From NCBI RefSeq assembly GCF_004791585.1, contig NZ_SRUU01000009.1, positions 1-64,000 on the forward strand: 64,000 nucleotides of DNA. The letters run 5' to 3'. Each line of letters starts with the position of its first letter. Positions within the stretch are counted from its first letter, which is position 1. This document shows, piece by piece, positions 34,300-43,840 of the stretch. Made by a program: the position numbers and the translations under genes. The stretch comes from Mesorhizobium sp. M1C.F.Ca.ET.210.01.1.1 (lineage in GTDB: Bacteria; Pseudomonadota; Alphaproteobacteria; Rhizobiales; Rhizobiaceae). Below the pieces are notes generated by a model. It was not told the DNA's origin and searched no databases. It was given only the letters and a program-made list of their open reading frames with translations.

Positions 34300-35487
34300 T
34301 CAGAACTCGATCGCTGCGTAGAACATGGCGAAAAGCCCGTCGAGGATGATCACGACGAAGATCGACTTCACCACCGAGGCTGTCACATGCCGGCCGAGCG
34401 ATTCGGCGCTGCCGCCGACCTTCATGCCCTCGACCGACGCGATGGTGCCGATGATCATCGCCATGAACGGCGCCTTGATCAGCCCGGCAAAGATGGTGCT
34501 GAGGTCGATGGCGACACGCAGCCTGTCGATGAAGGCGGCCGGCGGAATGTCGGAATAGAGCCAGGCCGCGATGATGCCGCCGCCAAGGGCGGCGAAATTG
34601 GCGATGATCGTCAAGCACGGAAGCGCGATCACCAGGGCGACGAGCCGTGGAAACACCAGGACGCCGATCGGGTTCAGCCCGATCACCTTCAGCGCGTCGA
34701 CCTCCTCGCGCATCTTCATCGAGCCGATCTCGGCGGTGATGGCGCTGCCTGAGCGGCCGGCAAGCATGATCGCCGTCATCAGCACGCCGAGCTCGCGCAG
34801 GATCAGCACGCCGACCAGGTCGACGACGAAGATATCGGCGCCGAAATAGCTGAGCTGATAAGCGCCCTGCTGGGCGACGATGGCGCCGACAATGGCCGAC
34901 ATCAGCACCACGACAGGAATGGCGCCGACGCCCATGCGGTCGATCTGGTTGAAGATCGCGGCCGGGTTGACGGCATGGCCGCGGCCGAGCTTCATCTGCG
35001 CGCCGCGGATAGTGGCGCCAAGGATATTCATCGAGGCCAGAAAATCGTCGCGCATCTCGTAGACGCGGCGGCCGACCAGCTCCAGCGCGCGCAGGATGAT
35101 GTTGGGCGGCCCGGCCGGTCCCGATTCGGGCTCGCGCCGCACCGCGTCGCCAACCGCGCCGAGCAGGATCGAGGCGATCTCGCTCTGCCCCTGCACATGG
35201 ACCTCGACGCCTTTCTTCTCGAAAGCGCTGGCCAGCCGATCGATCAGCCAGGCGCCGGCCGTGTCCATCTTCTCGATCCGGGAGAGATCAAGCACCAGCC
35301 TTTTCGCGGTGTTGCGCTTCTCGATCTTGCGCATTTCGGCATCGACCGATGCGACCGTCCGCGTTGTCCAGGCACCCGAGAAGGCGCAGCCGAGCACGCC
35401 GCCTTCCTCGCTCACGGCGATACGCGGCTGGTGATTGGCCTCGCCGGCGGGCGCGCGGCTTGCGTCGCGTTTGCGGATGGTCAACAT
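34300..35487 (-). CDS. STAS-MlaE-type permease
   Basis: A 395-residue fusion. An N-terminal STAS domain (RLVLDLSRIEKMDTAGAWLIDRL), like free MlaB, is joined to an MlaE permease of five or six helices (VLMSAIVGAIVAQQGAYQL, LLREL-type LILRELGVLMTAIMLAGRSGSAITAEIGSMKMREEVDAL). The ABC permease EExDAL-like loop is visible as REEVDAL. STAS-MlaE fusions are common in alphaproteobacteria. It is the first gene of the lipid transport operon. ATG 35487 follows AGGACGCC. Confidence 0.92.
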   Translation of the reverse strand: MLTIRKRDASRAPAGEANHQPRIAVSEEGGVLGCAFSGAWTTRTVASVDAEMRKIEKRNTAKRLVLDLSRIEKMDTAGAWLIDRLASAFEKKGVEVHVQGQSEIASILLGAVGDAVRREPESGPAGPPNIILRALELVGRRVYEMRDDFLASMNILGATIRGAQMKLGRGHAVNPAAIFNQIDRMGVGAIPVVVLMSAIVGAIVAQQGAYQLSYFGADIFVVDLVGVLILRELGVLMTAIMLAGRSGSAITAEIGSMKMREEVDALKVIGLNPIGVLVFPRLVALVIALPCLTIIANFAALGGGIIAAWLYSDIPPAAFIDRLRVAIDLSTIFAGLIKAPFMAMIIGTIASVEGMKVGGSAESLGRHVTASVVKSIFVVIILDGLFAMFYAAIEF

Positions 35488-35564
35488 GGCGTCCTGTTTA
35501 GCGTGACGGGGCTGGCGTGTCGATTTGCAGGCAGACCGGTGTCGCACAACCGGAGAAGAAAAAT

Positions 35565-36548
35565 ATGGCGCGTGTCATTTCGGTCGAGGCGGAGCGCTTC
35601 CCGATCGCTGGCACCTTCACCATCTCGCGCGGATCGAAGACCGAGGCCGATGTCATCACCGTGACGATCGCGGAGAATGGCCATGTCGGCCGCGGCGAAT
35701 GCGTTCCCTACAAGCGCTATGGCGAGACCATGGAAGGCGTGCACGCAGCGATCGAAGCCATGCGCGAGCCGATCGCGGACGGAATCGACCGCGCCGCCCT
35801 GCAGGCCGCGATGCCGGCCGGCGCGGCCCGCAATGCCGTCGACTGCGCCTTGTGGGACCTCGAGGCAAAACTCAGCGGCAGGCCGGCGGCGGACGCGATC
35901 TGCGCTGTTTCGCCGAAGGCGCTGGAAACCGCCTACACGCTGTCGCTCGCCGACCCTGAAGCAATGGCCGCCCAGGCCCGCGCCAACGCTTCGCGGCCGC
36001 TGCTCAAGGTCAAAATCGGCGGCGACAACGACATGGCAAGGATTCGCGCCGTAACGCAAGCCGCTCCGCAAAGCCGCATCATCCTCGACGCCAACGAGGG
36101 TTGGACGGACGAGACCATCGAGGCCAATCTCGTATTCGCCGCACACCAAGGCATCGCGCTCATCGAGCAGCCGCTGCCCGCCGGCCGCGACGGCATCCTG
36201 CGCGCAATCGCGCATCCCGTGCCAATCTGCGCCGACGAAAGCGTGCACGAGGCGAAGAACCTCGATGCGCTGGTCGGCCTCTACGACGCCGTCAACATCA
36301 AGCTCGACAAGTCCGGCGGCCTGACCGAAGCGCTCGCCCTTCGCGATCGTGCCCGCGAACTGGGTTTCGGGATCATGGTGGGCTGCATGGTCGGCACGTC
36401 GCTCGCCATGGCGCCGGCGGTGCTGCTTGCCCAAAATGCCGATTTCGTCGACCTCGACGGGCCGCTGCTCCTGGCACGCGACCGTGATCCCGGTCTCATC
36501 TACCAGGGATCGCTGGTCTCACCCCCTGACAGGGCGCTGTGGGGCTGA
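35565..36548 (+). CDS. dgcA: N-acetyl-D-Glu racemase / dipeptide epimerase (DgcA-type)
   Basis: A 327-residue enolase-superfamily enzyme. The catalytic Lys motif is LKVKIGG, the metal ligands lie in ILDANEGW, IEQPLP and CADESV, and the second Lys is in NIKLDKSGG. This set fits L-Ala-D/L-Glu epimerases, which recycle murein dipeptides, and the DgcA subgroup acting on N-acetyl-D-glutamate. The exact substrate is not decided by motifs. ATG 35565 follows CGGAGAAG. The 3' end overlaps the convergent MFS gene by 30 bp. Confidence 0.87.
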   Translation: MARVISVEAERFPIAGTFTISRGSKTEADVITVTIAENGHVGRGECVPYKRYGETMEGVHAAIEAMREPIADGIDRAALQAAMPAGAARNAVDCALWDLEAKLSGRPAADAICAVSPKALETAYTLSLADPEAMAAQARANASRPLLKVKIGGDNDMARIRAVTQAAPQSRIILDANEGWTDETIEANLVFAAHQGIALIEQPLPAGRDGILRAIAHPVPICADESVHEAKNLDALVGLYDAVNIKLDKSGGLTEALALRDRARELGFGIMVGCMVGTSLAMAPAVLLAQNADFVDLDGPLLLARDRDPGLIYQGSLVSPPDRALWG

Positions 36549-37733
36549 GCGCGCGGCAAGACCGATCAACGCCAGGCCGACGATCGCGATCGGGATCATG
36601 GCCAAAAACCCATCGACGCCAAGGCGGTCGTAGAGCGGCCCGGAGGCCAGCGTCACCGCGGCCATGAAGAAACCGTTGAAGAAAAAGGCAATGCCTTGCG
36701 CAGCGCCCGTGCGCTCTTCGGCAACCGTTTCGCCGATCATCTTCTGCAGGCCGATCAGCACCATCGCCACCGACACCGCATGCAGCGTCTGGACGCCGAA
36801 GAACCCGGCGACGCCAAGCCCGAGCGGCCAGATCAGCGGAAAGGCGATCCAGCGCACGATCGAGCCGATGCCGGCGATCACCATCACCCTGGCTATGGAG
36901 ACAGAGGCGAAAATGCGGTTGAAAAACAGAAACATGCAGACCTCGGCGACCACGCCCCAGGCCCACAGCAGGCCAACGACGGAATCGCTGATGCCGATCG
37001 ACCTCCAGTAGATCGAGACGAAGCCGTAGAGGAAGGCGTGGCTGGCGGTGATGATGCCGACGCCAAGCGTGAAATAGAGGAAATAAGCGTTGAAGAGGCT
37101 CGGGGCCGAATGCTGGATGTCGGTCGCCGACAGCGGCGACGCCCTGCGGGGCCGGCCCATGCGAGGCGCCCACAGCGCCGCGACAAGGGCTGCGCCGAGG
37201 GCCACGAAGATGATCACCGGAACGGCTTGGGGGCCCGTGACCGCCAGGATGACGCCACCCGCGATATTGGCGCAGAAATAGGAGATCGAACCCCATTTGC
37301 GCATGGCGGTGTAGTTCGAGCCAAAGCGGCGCACGCCCGACAAAGCCAACGAATCGGCCATCGGCGAATGCGGCGTCCACGGGATCGAGAGCAGCAGCGA
37401 GACGGCCAGCACGCCCGCATAGGTGGCCGGCAGGAAATAGCCGGCCGAAACGATCATCGTCGCCGCGACCAGCGCGACATAGACGTTGGCGCGATCCTTC
37501 GCCCGGTCGGCAAGCGCTGTGAGCATCGGCGTCGTCACGACGCGCAGGAACATCGGCGCGGCCAGGATGACGGCGATCTGTTCGGCATGGAAGCCTTTCG
37601 CCTCCAGCCAGAGCGGGAAATAGGGCAGATGCGTGCCTTGCGGCACGAACAATGTCGCAAAGATCAGGCTCATGCGCAGTTCGAAATGGCGTGGCTTGAC
37701 GAGTTGCTCAGGCGAAAGCGGCGGCAGCGACAT
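36519..37733 (-). CDS. MFS transporter (HcaT/MFS_1-like)
   Basis: A 404-residue permease with 12 predicted helices. The N terminus (RMSLIFATLFVPQGTHLPYFPLWLEAKGFHAEQIA) and the SMAD-like HSPMADSLAL segment match the nucleoside-permease/phenylpropionate (LacY-related) MFS_1-like group. Motif A is weak (LADRAKDR). The substrate is unknown. It is convergent with dgcA, so a link to amino-acid or murein-fragment uptake is only a guess. ATG 37733 is preferred to TTG 37745. Confidence 0.87.
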   Translation of the reverse strand: MSLPPLSPEQLVKPRHFELRMSLIFATLFVPQGTHLPYFPLWLEAKGFHAEQIAVILAAPMFLRVVTTPMLTALADRAKDRANVYVALVAATMIVSAGYFLPATYAGVLAVSLLLSIPWTPHSPMADSLALSGVRRFGSNYTAMRKWGSISYFCANIAGGVILAVTGPQAVPVIIFVALGAALVAALWAPRMGRPRRASPLSATDIQHSAPSLFNAYFLYFTLGVGIITASHAFLYGFVSIYWRSIGISDSVVGLLWAWGVVAEVCMFLFFNRIFASVSIARVMVIAGIGSIVRWIAFPLIWPLGLGVAGFFGVQTLHAVSVAMVLIGLQKMIGETVAEERTGAAQGIAFFFNGFFMAAVTLASGPLYDRLGVDGFLAMIPIAIVGLALIGLAARSAPQRPVRG

Positions 37734-37865
37734 GAATCGATCCAATTACGCTGCATTCTGTGGCCCGCAACGCGTCTCGATCCCTAACATGCGGCAGGGC
37801 GCGGCGGAACTGCCTGGACCAATCGATCCGGCTAAAGCTGTTGAAAGACAAAGAGCGAAAGGTGC

Positions 37866-38696
37866 TCAGGCGGCCTTGACCGCCCTGCCCTTGAGATCGA
37901 CGATATCGACGGGCACGAGCGTATCCTTGCTGGCCGAAACCTCGGGCAGCACATGCGCCCAGGTCAGGATCTCCATGCGGCCGTCGCAGTGCTCGACCAC
38001 GGCCGTGCAGCTCTCGACCCAGTCGCCGGTGTTAATATATTGGACGTCGCCATAGGTCTCGATCGCGGCGTGATGGATGTGGCCGCAGATGACGCCGTCG
38101 ACATGCGAGCGCCGCGCTTCCTCGGAGAGCACCGTCTGGAACGAACCGATGAAGTTCACCGCCTTCTTGACCTTGACCTTCGCCCAGGACGAAAACGACC
38201 AGTACGGCAGCCCGAGCAGATGGCGCAGCTTGGTCACGACGCGGTTGATGAGCATCGCCGCGTCATAGGCGTGGTCGCCGAGATAGGCGAGCCAGCGCTG
38301 ATTGTGAACGACCGTGTCGAACTGGTCGCCATGGATGACGAGCAACCGCCTGCCGTCGGCCGTCTCGTGGATGGCGCGGTCGGCAACGACGATGCCGCCG
38401 AAATGCACGCCCTGGAACTGGCGGGCGAATTCATCGTGGTTGCCGGCGATATAGGTGATCGAGGCGCCCTTGCGCGCCTTGCGCAGAAGTTTCTGCACCA
38501 CGTCGTTGTGGCTCTGCGGCCAATGCCAGTTGCGCCGCAGGCGCCAGCCGTCGACGATGTCGCCGACCAGATAGATGGTATCGGCGTCGTGGTGGCGCAG
38601 GAAATCGATCAGGAAATCGGCCTTGGCCGCCTTCGAGCCGAGATGCACGTCGGAAATGAACATGGTGCGAAAAGTGCGGGGCTCTGGACCGGACAT
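37866..38696 (-). CDS. LpxH-like metallophosphoesterase
   Basis: A 276-residue calcineurin-type phosphoesterase. Metal motifs are FISDVHLGSK, VGDIVDGW, YIAGNHDEF, VIHGDQFD and CGHIHHA. The WRLRRNWHWPQSHNDVVQKLL segment is typical of the UDP-2,3-diacylglucosamine-diphosphatase-like family common in alphaproteobacteria. Many of these organisms use LpxI for the lipid A step, so the true substrate is uncertain. ATG 38696 sets the conserved N terminus. The frame extends to 39629 without support. Confidence 0.87.
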   Translation of the reverse strand: MSGPEPRTFRTMFISDVHLGSKAAKADFLIDFLRHHDADTIYLVGDIVDGWRLRRNWHWPQSHNDVVQKLLRKARKGASITYIAGNHDEFARQFQGVHFGGIVVADRAIHETADGRRLLVIHGDQFDTVVHNQRWLAYLGDHAYDAAMLINRVVTKLRHLLGLPYWSFSSWAKVKVKKAVNFIGSFQTVLSEEARRSHVDGVICGHIHHAAIETYGDVQYINTGDWVESCTAVVEHCDGRMEILTWAHVLPEVSASKDTLVPVDIVDLKGRAVKAA

Positions 38697-38742
38697 CGCG
38701 ATTCCACCTTTCTTTCGCGTGCCTATGCCTCGATTCATGCAA

Positions 38743-38759
38743 CAACCGTATGACGGTTG
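38743..38759. promoter_or_regulatory. 17-bp inverted repeat between divergent genes
   Basis: CAACCGT-ATG-ACGGTTG is a perfect 7-bp inverted repeat with a 3-bp spacer. It is centred 55 bp from the phosphoesterase start and 63 bp from the SDR start. Its symmetry and position fit a repressor or activator site acting on one or both genes. Confidence 0.5.
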
Positions 38760-38813
38760 CGGTTGGTCCAGCCCAGGCGCTAGCTTGCCGCCCTCGAAAA
38801 AGGAGAAATCACC

Positions 38814-39593
38814 ATGGATCTCGGCATTCGCGGCAAGAAGGCCATCGTCTGCGCCTCGAGCAAGGGATTGGGGCGCGGTTGCGCGATCGCGCTGGCCGAA
38901 GCCGGCGTCGACCTCGTCGTCAATGGCCGCAACGCGGAGCTGTTGGCAAAGACCGCGCAGGAAATCCGCGAGAGATTCGGCGTCAAGGTGATCGAGATCG
39001 CCGGTGACGTCTCGAAACCGGAAGTGCAGAAGGTAATGCTTGCCGCCTGCCCCGACCCGGACATCCTGGTCAACAACAATGGCGGCCCGCCGCTTCGCGA
39101 CTTCCGCGAGCTCGACCGCGTAAAGATCCTCGAAGGCGTGACACAGAACATGGTGACGCCGATCGAGCTGATCCAGGCGGTGATCGACGGCATGGCCAAG
39201 CGCGGCTTCGGCCGCATCGTCAACATCACCTCGCTGTCGGTCTATGTCCCGATCCCCGGCCTCGACCTGTCGTCCGGCGCCCGCGCCGGCCTGACCTCGT
39301 TCCTTGCCGGCGTGGCGCGCACGGTGGTCGACCGCAACGTGACCATAAACAGCCTCCTGCCCGGCAAGCTCGATACCGACCGGCTGCGCGGCCCGCATGA
39401 AGCCGGCACGCAGGAAGAGCCGGCAGCCGCGGCCGCGCGCAAAGCCCGTATCAGCGCCGACGTGCCGGCAAAGCGTCTCGGCACGCCGGAGGAATTCGGC
39501 CAGATCTGCGCCTTCCTGTGCTCGGTCCACGCCGGCTACCTCACCGGCCAGAACATTCCGGTCGACGGCGGCCTCTATGTCAGCGCGTTCTGA
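38814..39593 (+). CDS. SDR-family oxidoreductase lacking the usual catalytic Tyr/Lys
   Basis: A 259-residue Rossmann-fold protein. The cofactor loop is VCASSKGLGRGCAIAL, the NNNGGPP segment replaces NNAG, and the catalytic Ser region is IVNITSLSV. At the expected YxxxK site it reads SSGARAGL, so Tyr is Ser and Lys is Arg. The C terminus has IPVDGGLYVS. It resembles FabG-like proteins in outline but may be a non-classical or non-catalytic SDR. It starts behind AAGGAG and diverges from the phosphoesterase. Confidence 0.85.
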   Translation: MDLGIRGKKAIVCASSKGLGRGCAIALAEAGVDLVVNGRNAELLAKTAQEIRERFGVKVIEIAGDVSKPEVQKVMLAACPDPDILVNNNGGPPLRDFRELDRVKILEGVTQNMVTPIELIQAVIDGMAKRGFGRIVNITSLSVYVPIPGLDLSSGARAGLTSFLAGVARTVVDRNVTINSLLPGKLDTDRLRGPHEAGTQEEPAAAAARKARISADVPAKRLGTPEEFGQICAFLCSVHAGYLTGQNIPVDGGLYVSAF

Positions 39594-39655
39594 CCGGCCT
39601 GAGTAGAGCGCCCGAGAATCTCGGCACAATAGGCTGAAATAGTTTGATTATTTGC

Positions 39656-39678
39656 GCTTCGGCAATGTGAACGCCGAA
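39656..39678 (+). promoter_or_regulatory. Stem-loop upstream of the malic enzyme gene
   Basis: CTTCGGC (39656-39662) and GCCGAAG (39672-39678) pair perfectly around nine bases. No T run follows, so it is more likely an operator or leader hairpin than a terminator of the SDR gene. Confidence 0.35.
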
Positions 39679-39754
39679 GCTGAGATTTGGCGTCGCGAAG
39701 AATCGTCGCCGCATGCTAAAAGGCTCGAAACCAGGAAGCGCAGGAGGGGCCGCA

Positions 39755-42079
39755 ATGGACGGCGAGAGCAAGAAGACGGCCAGGTCGGACCTCGACGAGG
39801 CCGCGCTCTTCTTTCACAAGCACCCGACCCCTGGAAAGCTTGAGATCCAGGCGACCAAGCCGCTCGGCAACCAGCGGGATCTCGCGCTTGCCTATTCGCC
39901 CGGCGTCGCCGCGCCCTGCCTGGAGATCCGTGACGATCCGGCGACCGCCGCCGACTACACGGCGCGCGCCAATCTCGTCGGCGTCGTCTCCAATGGCTCC
40001 GCGGTGCTCGGGCTCGGCAATATCGGCCCGCTCGCCTCCAAGCCGGTGATGGAAGGCAAGGCGGTGCTGTTCAAGAAGTTCGCCGGCATCGACGTCTTCG
40101 ACATCGAGATCGACGCGCCCGAGATCGAGCGCATGGTCGAGACGGTGGCCGCACTCGAGCCGACCTTCGGCGGCATCAACCTCGAGGACATCAAGGCGCC
40201 GGAATGCTTCGAAGTCGAGGAGCGGCTCAAGGCCCGCATGAGCATCCCGGTCTTCCATGACGACCAGCATGGCACCGCGATCATCGTCGCCGCGGCGGTC
40301 CTCAATGGGCTGGAATTCGCCGGCAAGACGATTTCAGACATCAAGATCGTCACCTCCGGCGCGGGTGCTGCGGCACTCGCCTGCCTCAACCTGCTGGTCT
40401 CGCTCGGCGCCAAGGTGGAAAACATCTGGGTCACCGACCGTTTCGGCGTCGCCTGGAAGGGCCGCACCGAAGAAATGGATCGCTGGAAAGACCCTTACGT
40501 TAAGGACACGGAAGCGCGCACGCTGGCCGATGTCATCCCCGGCGCCGATGTCTTCCTCGGCCTCTCCGCGGCAGGCGTTCTCAAGCCGGAATTGCTGCAG
40601 CACATGGCGCCGAAACCGCTGATCCTGGCGCTCGCCAACCCGACGCCGGAGATCATGCCGGAAGTGGCAAGGGCGGCCCGTCCCGACGCCATGATCTGCA
40701 CCGGCCGTTCCGATTTTCCCAATCAAGTCAATAATGTGCTGTGTTTTCCTTACATCTTCCGAGGCGCGCTGGACTGCGGCGCCAGCGCCATCAACGAGGA
40801 GATGAAGATGGCTGCCGTGCGGGCGATCGCGGCCCTTGCCCGCGAGGAGCCTTCGGATGTCGCGGCGCGCGCCTATTCCGGCGAGACGCCGGTGTTCGGC
40901 CCGGACTTCCTGATCCCCTCGCCCTTCGACCCGCGCCTCATCCTGCGCATCGCGCCGGCGGTGGCCAAGGCAGCCTGCGACACCGGCGTGGCGACACGGC
41001 CGATCGCCGATTTCGCCGCTTACATCGACAAGCTCAACCGCTTTGTCTTCCGCTCCGGCCTGGTCATGAAGCCGGTGTTCTCCTCGGCCAAGGCCTCGAG
41101 CGCCAAGCGCGTCATCTATGCCGATGGCGAGGACGAACGCGTGCTGCGCGCGGCACAAGTGGTGCTTGAGGAAGGCATAGCCGAGCCGATCCTGATCGGC
41201 CGCCCACATGTCGTGGAAGTGCGGCTCAAACGCTACGGCCTGCGCATCCGGCCCGGCGTCGATTTCGGCCTGATCAATCCGGAAGACGATCCGCGCTACC
41301 GCCACTATGTCGACCTGCTGATCGAGCTTGCCGGCCGGCGCGGCACAACGACGGAAGCCGCCCGCACCATGGTGCGCACAAACAATACGGTGATCGCGGC
41401 GCTTGCGCTGAAGCGCGGCGATGCGGATGCGATGATTTGCGGGCTGGAAGGCCGCTTCGAGCGGCATCTGCGCAATGTCACGCTGATCATCGGGCCGCGC
41501 GCCGGCGTCAAGGACCGCGACCTGTCAACGCTCTCGATGCTGATTTCGCAGCGTGGCATCATTTTCCTCACCGACACCTATGTCTCCATCGACCCGACGG
41601 CCGAGGAGATCGCCGAGATGACCGTCCTGGCAGCCGAGGAGATCAGGCGTTTCGGCATAGAACCCAAGGCCGCCCTGCTGTCGTTTTCGGATTTCGGTTC
41701 GCGCGACGCGCCGAGCGCGTTCAAGATGCGGCAAGCCGCGGCGATCCTGGCGCGCATCGCGCCCGACCTGCAATGCGACGGCGAGATGCATGCCGATACA
41801 GCGCTGTCGGAACATCTGCGCCAGCGCGTCTATCCGCATTCGCGGCTGAAGGGCGAAGCCAATCTGCTGGTATTCCCGAACCTAGATTCGGCCAACATCA
41901 CGCTGACGGCGTTGGGCGCCATGATGGATGCGCTGCATGTCGGACCGATCCTGCTCGGCACCGACAAGCCCGCTCATATCCTGACGCCTTCGGTGACCTC
42001 GCGCGGCGTCGTCAACATGACGGCGCTGGCCGTGGTCGAGGCGGCGCACAAGGCGCAGGCGCTCGTCGATTTGGGTTGA
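39755..42079 (+). CDS. maeB: NADP-dependent malic enzyme with phosphotransacetylase-like domain
   Basis: A 774-residue cytoplasmic enzyme that decarboxylates malate to pyruvate. The malic domain (about 1-440) shows [36 protein letters not shown] and [10 protein letters not shown]. The second domain (about 450-770), beginning [18 protein letters not shown], resembles phosphotransacetylase and usually acts in regulation and oligomer assembly. The NADP form is inferred from the family (MaeB/Tme). ATG 39755 has AGGAGGGG upstream. The gene stands alone, 161 bp from the SDR. Confidence 0.94.
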   Translation: MDGESKKTARSDLDEAALFFHKHPTPGKLEIQATKPLGNQRDLALAYSPGVAAPCLEIRDDPATAADYTARANLVGVVSNGSAVLGLGNIGPLASKPVMEGKAVLFKKFAGIDVFDIEIDAPEIERMVETVAALEPTFGGINLEDIKAPECFEVEERLKARMSIPVFHDDQHGTAIIVAAAVLNGLEFAGKTISDIKIVTSGAGAAALACLNLLVSLGAKVENIWVTDRFGVAWKGRTEEMDRWKDPYVKDTEARTLADVIPGADVFLGLSAAGVLKPELLQHMAPKPLILALANPTPEIMPEVARAARPDAMICTGRSDFPNQVNNVLCFPYIFRGALDCGASAINEEMKMAAVRAIAALAREEPSDVAARAYSGETPVFGPDFLIPSPFDPRLILRIAPAVAKAACDTGVATRPIADFAAYIDKLNRFVFRSGLVMKPVFSSAKASSAKRVIYADGEDERVLRAAQVVLEEGIAEPILIGRPHVVEVRLKRYGLRIRPGVDFGLINPEDDPRYRHYVDLLIELAGRRGTTTEAARTMVRTNNTVIAALALKRGDADAMICGLEGRFERHLRNVTLIIGPRAGVKDRDLSTLSMLISQRGIIFLTDTYVSIDPTAEEIAEMTVLAAEEIRRFGIEPKAALLSFSDFGSRDAPSAFKMRQAAAILARIAPDLQCDGEMHADTALSEHLRQRVYPHSRLKGEANLLVFPNLDSANITLTALGAMMDALHVGPILLGTDKPAHILTPSVTSRGVVNMTALAVVEAAHKAQALVDLG

Positions 42080-42174
42080 GGACGACTGCGATTCCGGCTG
42101 TGAATACCGGTGGTGCCTGATTGCAAGTTGGCAGCCAGGCGCGAAACGACCATTGGCGCGGGTGCGAGGGTAGA

Positions 42175-42585
42175 ATGAGCTTCGAACTAGCCATGCTCGC
42201 CGCAAGTTGCGTGCTCTGTTTCATTCACATTGTCCTCGCCTCGCATTCGGCGAGCTTCCAGCGAGGTTACCGCTGGACGGCCAGCGCCCGAGACGCCGAA
42301 CTCCCTCAGCTCACTGGGCTGGCAGGGCGCCTGGAAAGGGCGCTGCGAAACTTCGTCGAGACATTTCCGGTGTTCGTGGCGGCGGTTTTTCTTGTCCACG
42401 CGACTGGCCACGAGACCGTGCTCAGCAAGTGGGGCGCCGGACTCTATTTTTCGGCCAGGCTGGTCTATCTTCCACTCTATGCATTTGGCATACCACTGCT
42501 CCGCTCGCTCGTTTGGAACGTTGCGTTTGTTGGAATCGTTATGCTTTTGCTAGCATCGGTTTGGCCTTTCCTAGGGAACAGTTAA
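42175..42585 (+). CDS. MAPEG family membrane protein
   Basis: A 136-residue membrane protein with about four helices. The conserved block RALRNFVETFPVFVAAVFLVHATG is the MAPEG signature (membrane-associated eicosanoid/glutathione metabolism family). Bacterial members are of unknown function, some with glutathione-transferase activity. ATG 42175 is preceded by GCGAGGGTAGA. It lies 95 bp after maeB and 49 bp before the DUF2865 gene on the same strand. Confidence 0.85.
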   Translation: MSFELAMLAASCVLCFIHIVLASHSASFQRGYRWTASARDAELPQLTGLAGRLERALRNFVETFPVFVAAVFLVHATGHETVLSKWGAGLYFSARLVYLPLYAFGIPLLRSLVWNVAFVGIVMLLLASVWPFLGNS

Positions 42586-42634
42586 CCACGAACGCGGTAG
42601 CCTTCCGACCACGGGCAATCGGGATACCAGGCGG

Positions 42635-43840
42635 ATGAAGGGGTTGAAGCTGACGCACCTCGCGGCGCTGCTTGCAGCGCTGGGGGCGTCGGCTGTCGGC
42701 GCGACCGAGCCGCAGGCGGCTTCCCGCACGTGCCGCCAGCTCGAAGCCGAGCTCTCTGCGTCGCGCGGTGGTGGCGGGCCGGGCCTGATCCGCAAATATG
42801 ACGACGCAATCGCGCGCCAGCGTGAACAACTGGCGAAGGCGCGCGGCCGCGCCAGCGATGCCAATTGCGGCTTCACGCTGTTCTCACGCAATGTCAGCCA
42901 GTGCGCGGCGATCAATGCCTCGATAGAGCGCATGAACGCCAATCTCGACACCTTGCAGGCCAAGCGCGAGCGGCTGGCCGGCGGCGGCACGCGGCGCGAC
43001 CGCAGCCGCATCCTTGCGGCGCTCGACGCCAATGGCTGCCGCGACGACGAGGTCGAGCCGCGTCGCGCGCCGATCCAGGAGGCCGCCCGCAACAACAATG
43101 GCGGCAATCTGTTCGAACAGCTTTTCGGCCGAGGCGATCAGGAGACCGAGACGCTCGATACGCCTGAGGCACCCGATATTCCATCGGACGACCCCAGCGT
43201 GCGCAACATCCGTGGCATGATCAACCAGCCGGACGGCATGGACCTGCCGAACGGCGAGTTCCACACGATCTGCGTGCGGACCTGCGACGGCTATTTTTTC
43301 CCGATGTCGAACGCCGCCTCCTACGGCGATTTCGAGCGCGACCAGAAGAATTGCGAATCGAGCTGCCCCGGCACCGAGATGCAGGTCTTCTACAAGCAGG
43401 GCATGGATGACGATGCCGGCAATATGACCTCCTCGGTGACCGGCCAACCCTACAGCGAGTTGCCGACCGCCTATCTCTACAAACAGGCCAACTACTCGCG
43501 GCCGCCGCAATGCGGCTGCAACGCCCAGGGCGGCAATTTCTCGATCATTGCCGGCAATCCGCCCAGTCCGGAACAATCGCAGCCGGAAAGCGAAGCAACG
43601 CCCTTCATTCCGGTGCCGGCCAGCAAGCCCGATCCCGGAGCCGACCCAGAAACGCTGGCCAATGCCGAGGGCGGGCTCGATCGCGAGGCGATCAAGCGCC
43701 TGACCGCCAAGACGCCAGTGTCGCCGGTTTCGGCATTGCCGCCGGAACAGCGCAAGGTCAGGGTCGTCGGGCCAGCGTTCCTTCCCGACCCATCAGCGGC
43801 AATAGATCTGCAAGCTCCGGCCCGGAAGAGCGCCCAGTAA
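42635..43840 (+). CDS. DUF2865 exported protein
   Basis: A 401-residue exported protein with a signal peptide ([18 protein letters not shown]). It is Cys-rich: [26 protein letters not shown], then the DUF2865 core [18 protein letters not shown]...[16 protein letters not shown] and CGCNAQGG. A helical stalk separates the two Cys clusters, and the C terminus is Pro-rich. The function is unknown; a periplasmic, disulfide-linked protein is likely. Its last 83 bp overlap the convergent gltX 3' end. Confidence 0.88.
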   Translation: MKGLKLTHLAALLAALGASAVGATEPQAASRTCRQLEAELSASRGGGGPGLIRKYDDAIARQREQLAKARGRASDANCGFTLFSRNVSQCAAINASIERMNANLDTLQAKRERLAGGGTRRDRSRILAALDANGCRDDEVEPRRAPIQEAARNNNGGNLFEQLFGRGDQETETLDTPEAPDIPSDDPSVRNIRGMINQPDGMDLPNGEFHTICVRTCDGYFFPMSNAASYGDFERDQKNCESSCPGTEMQVFYKQGMDDDAGNMTSSVTGQPYSELPTAYLYKQANYSRPPQCGCNAQGGNFSIIAGNPPSPEQSQPESEATPFIPVPASKPDPGADPETLANAEGGLDREAIKRLTAKTPVSPVSALPPEQRKVRVVGPAFLPDPSAAIDLQAPARKSAQ

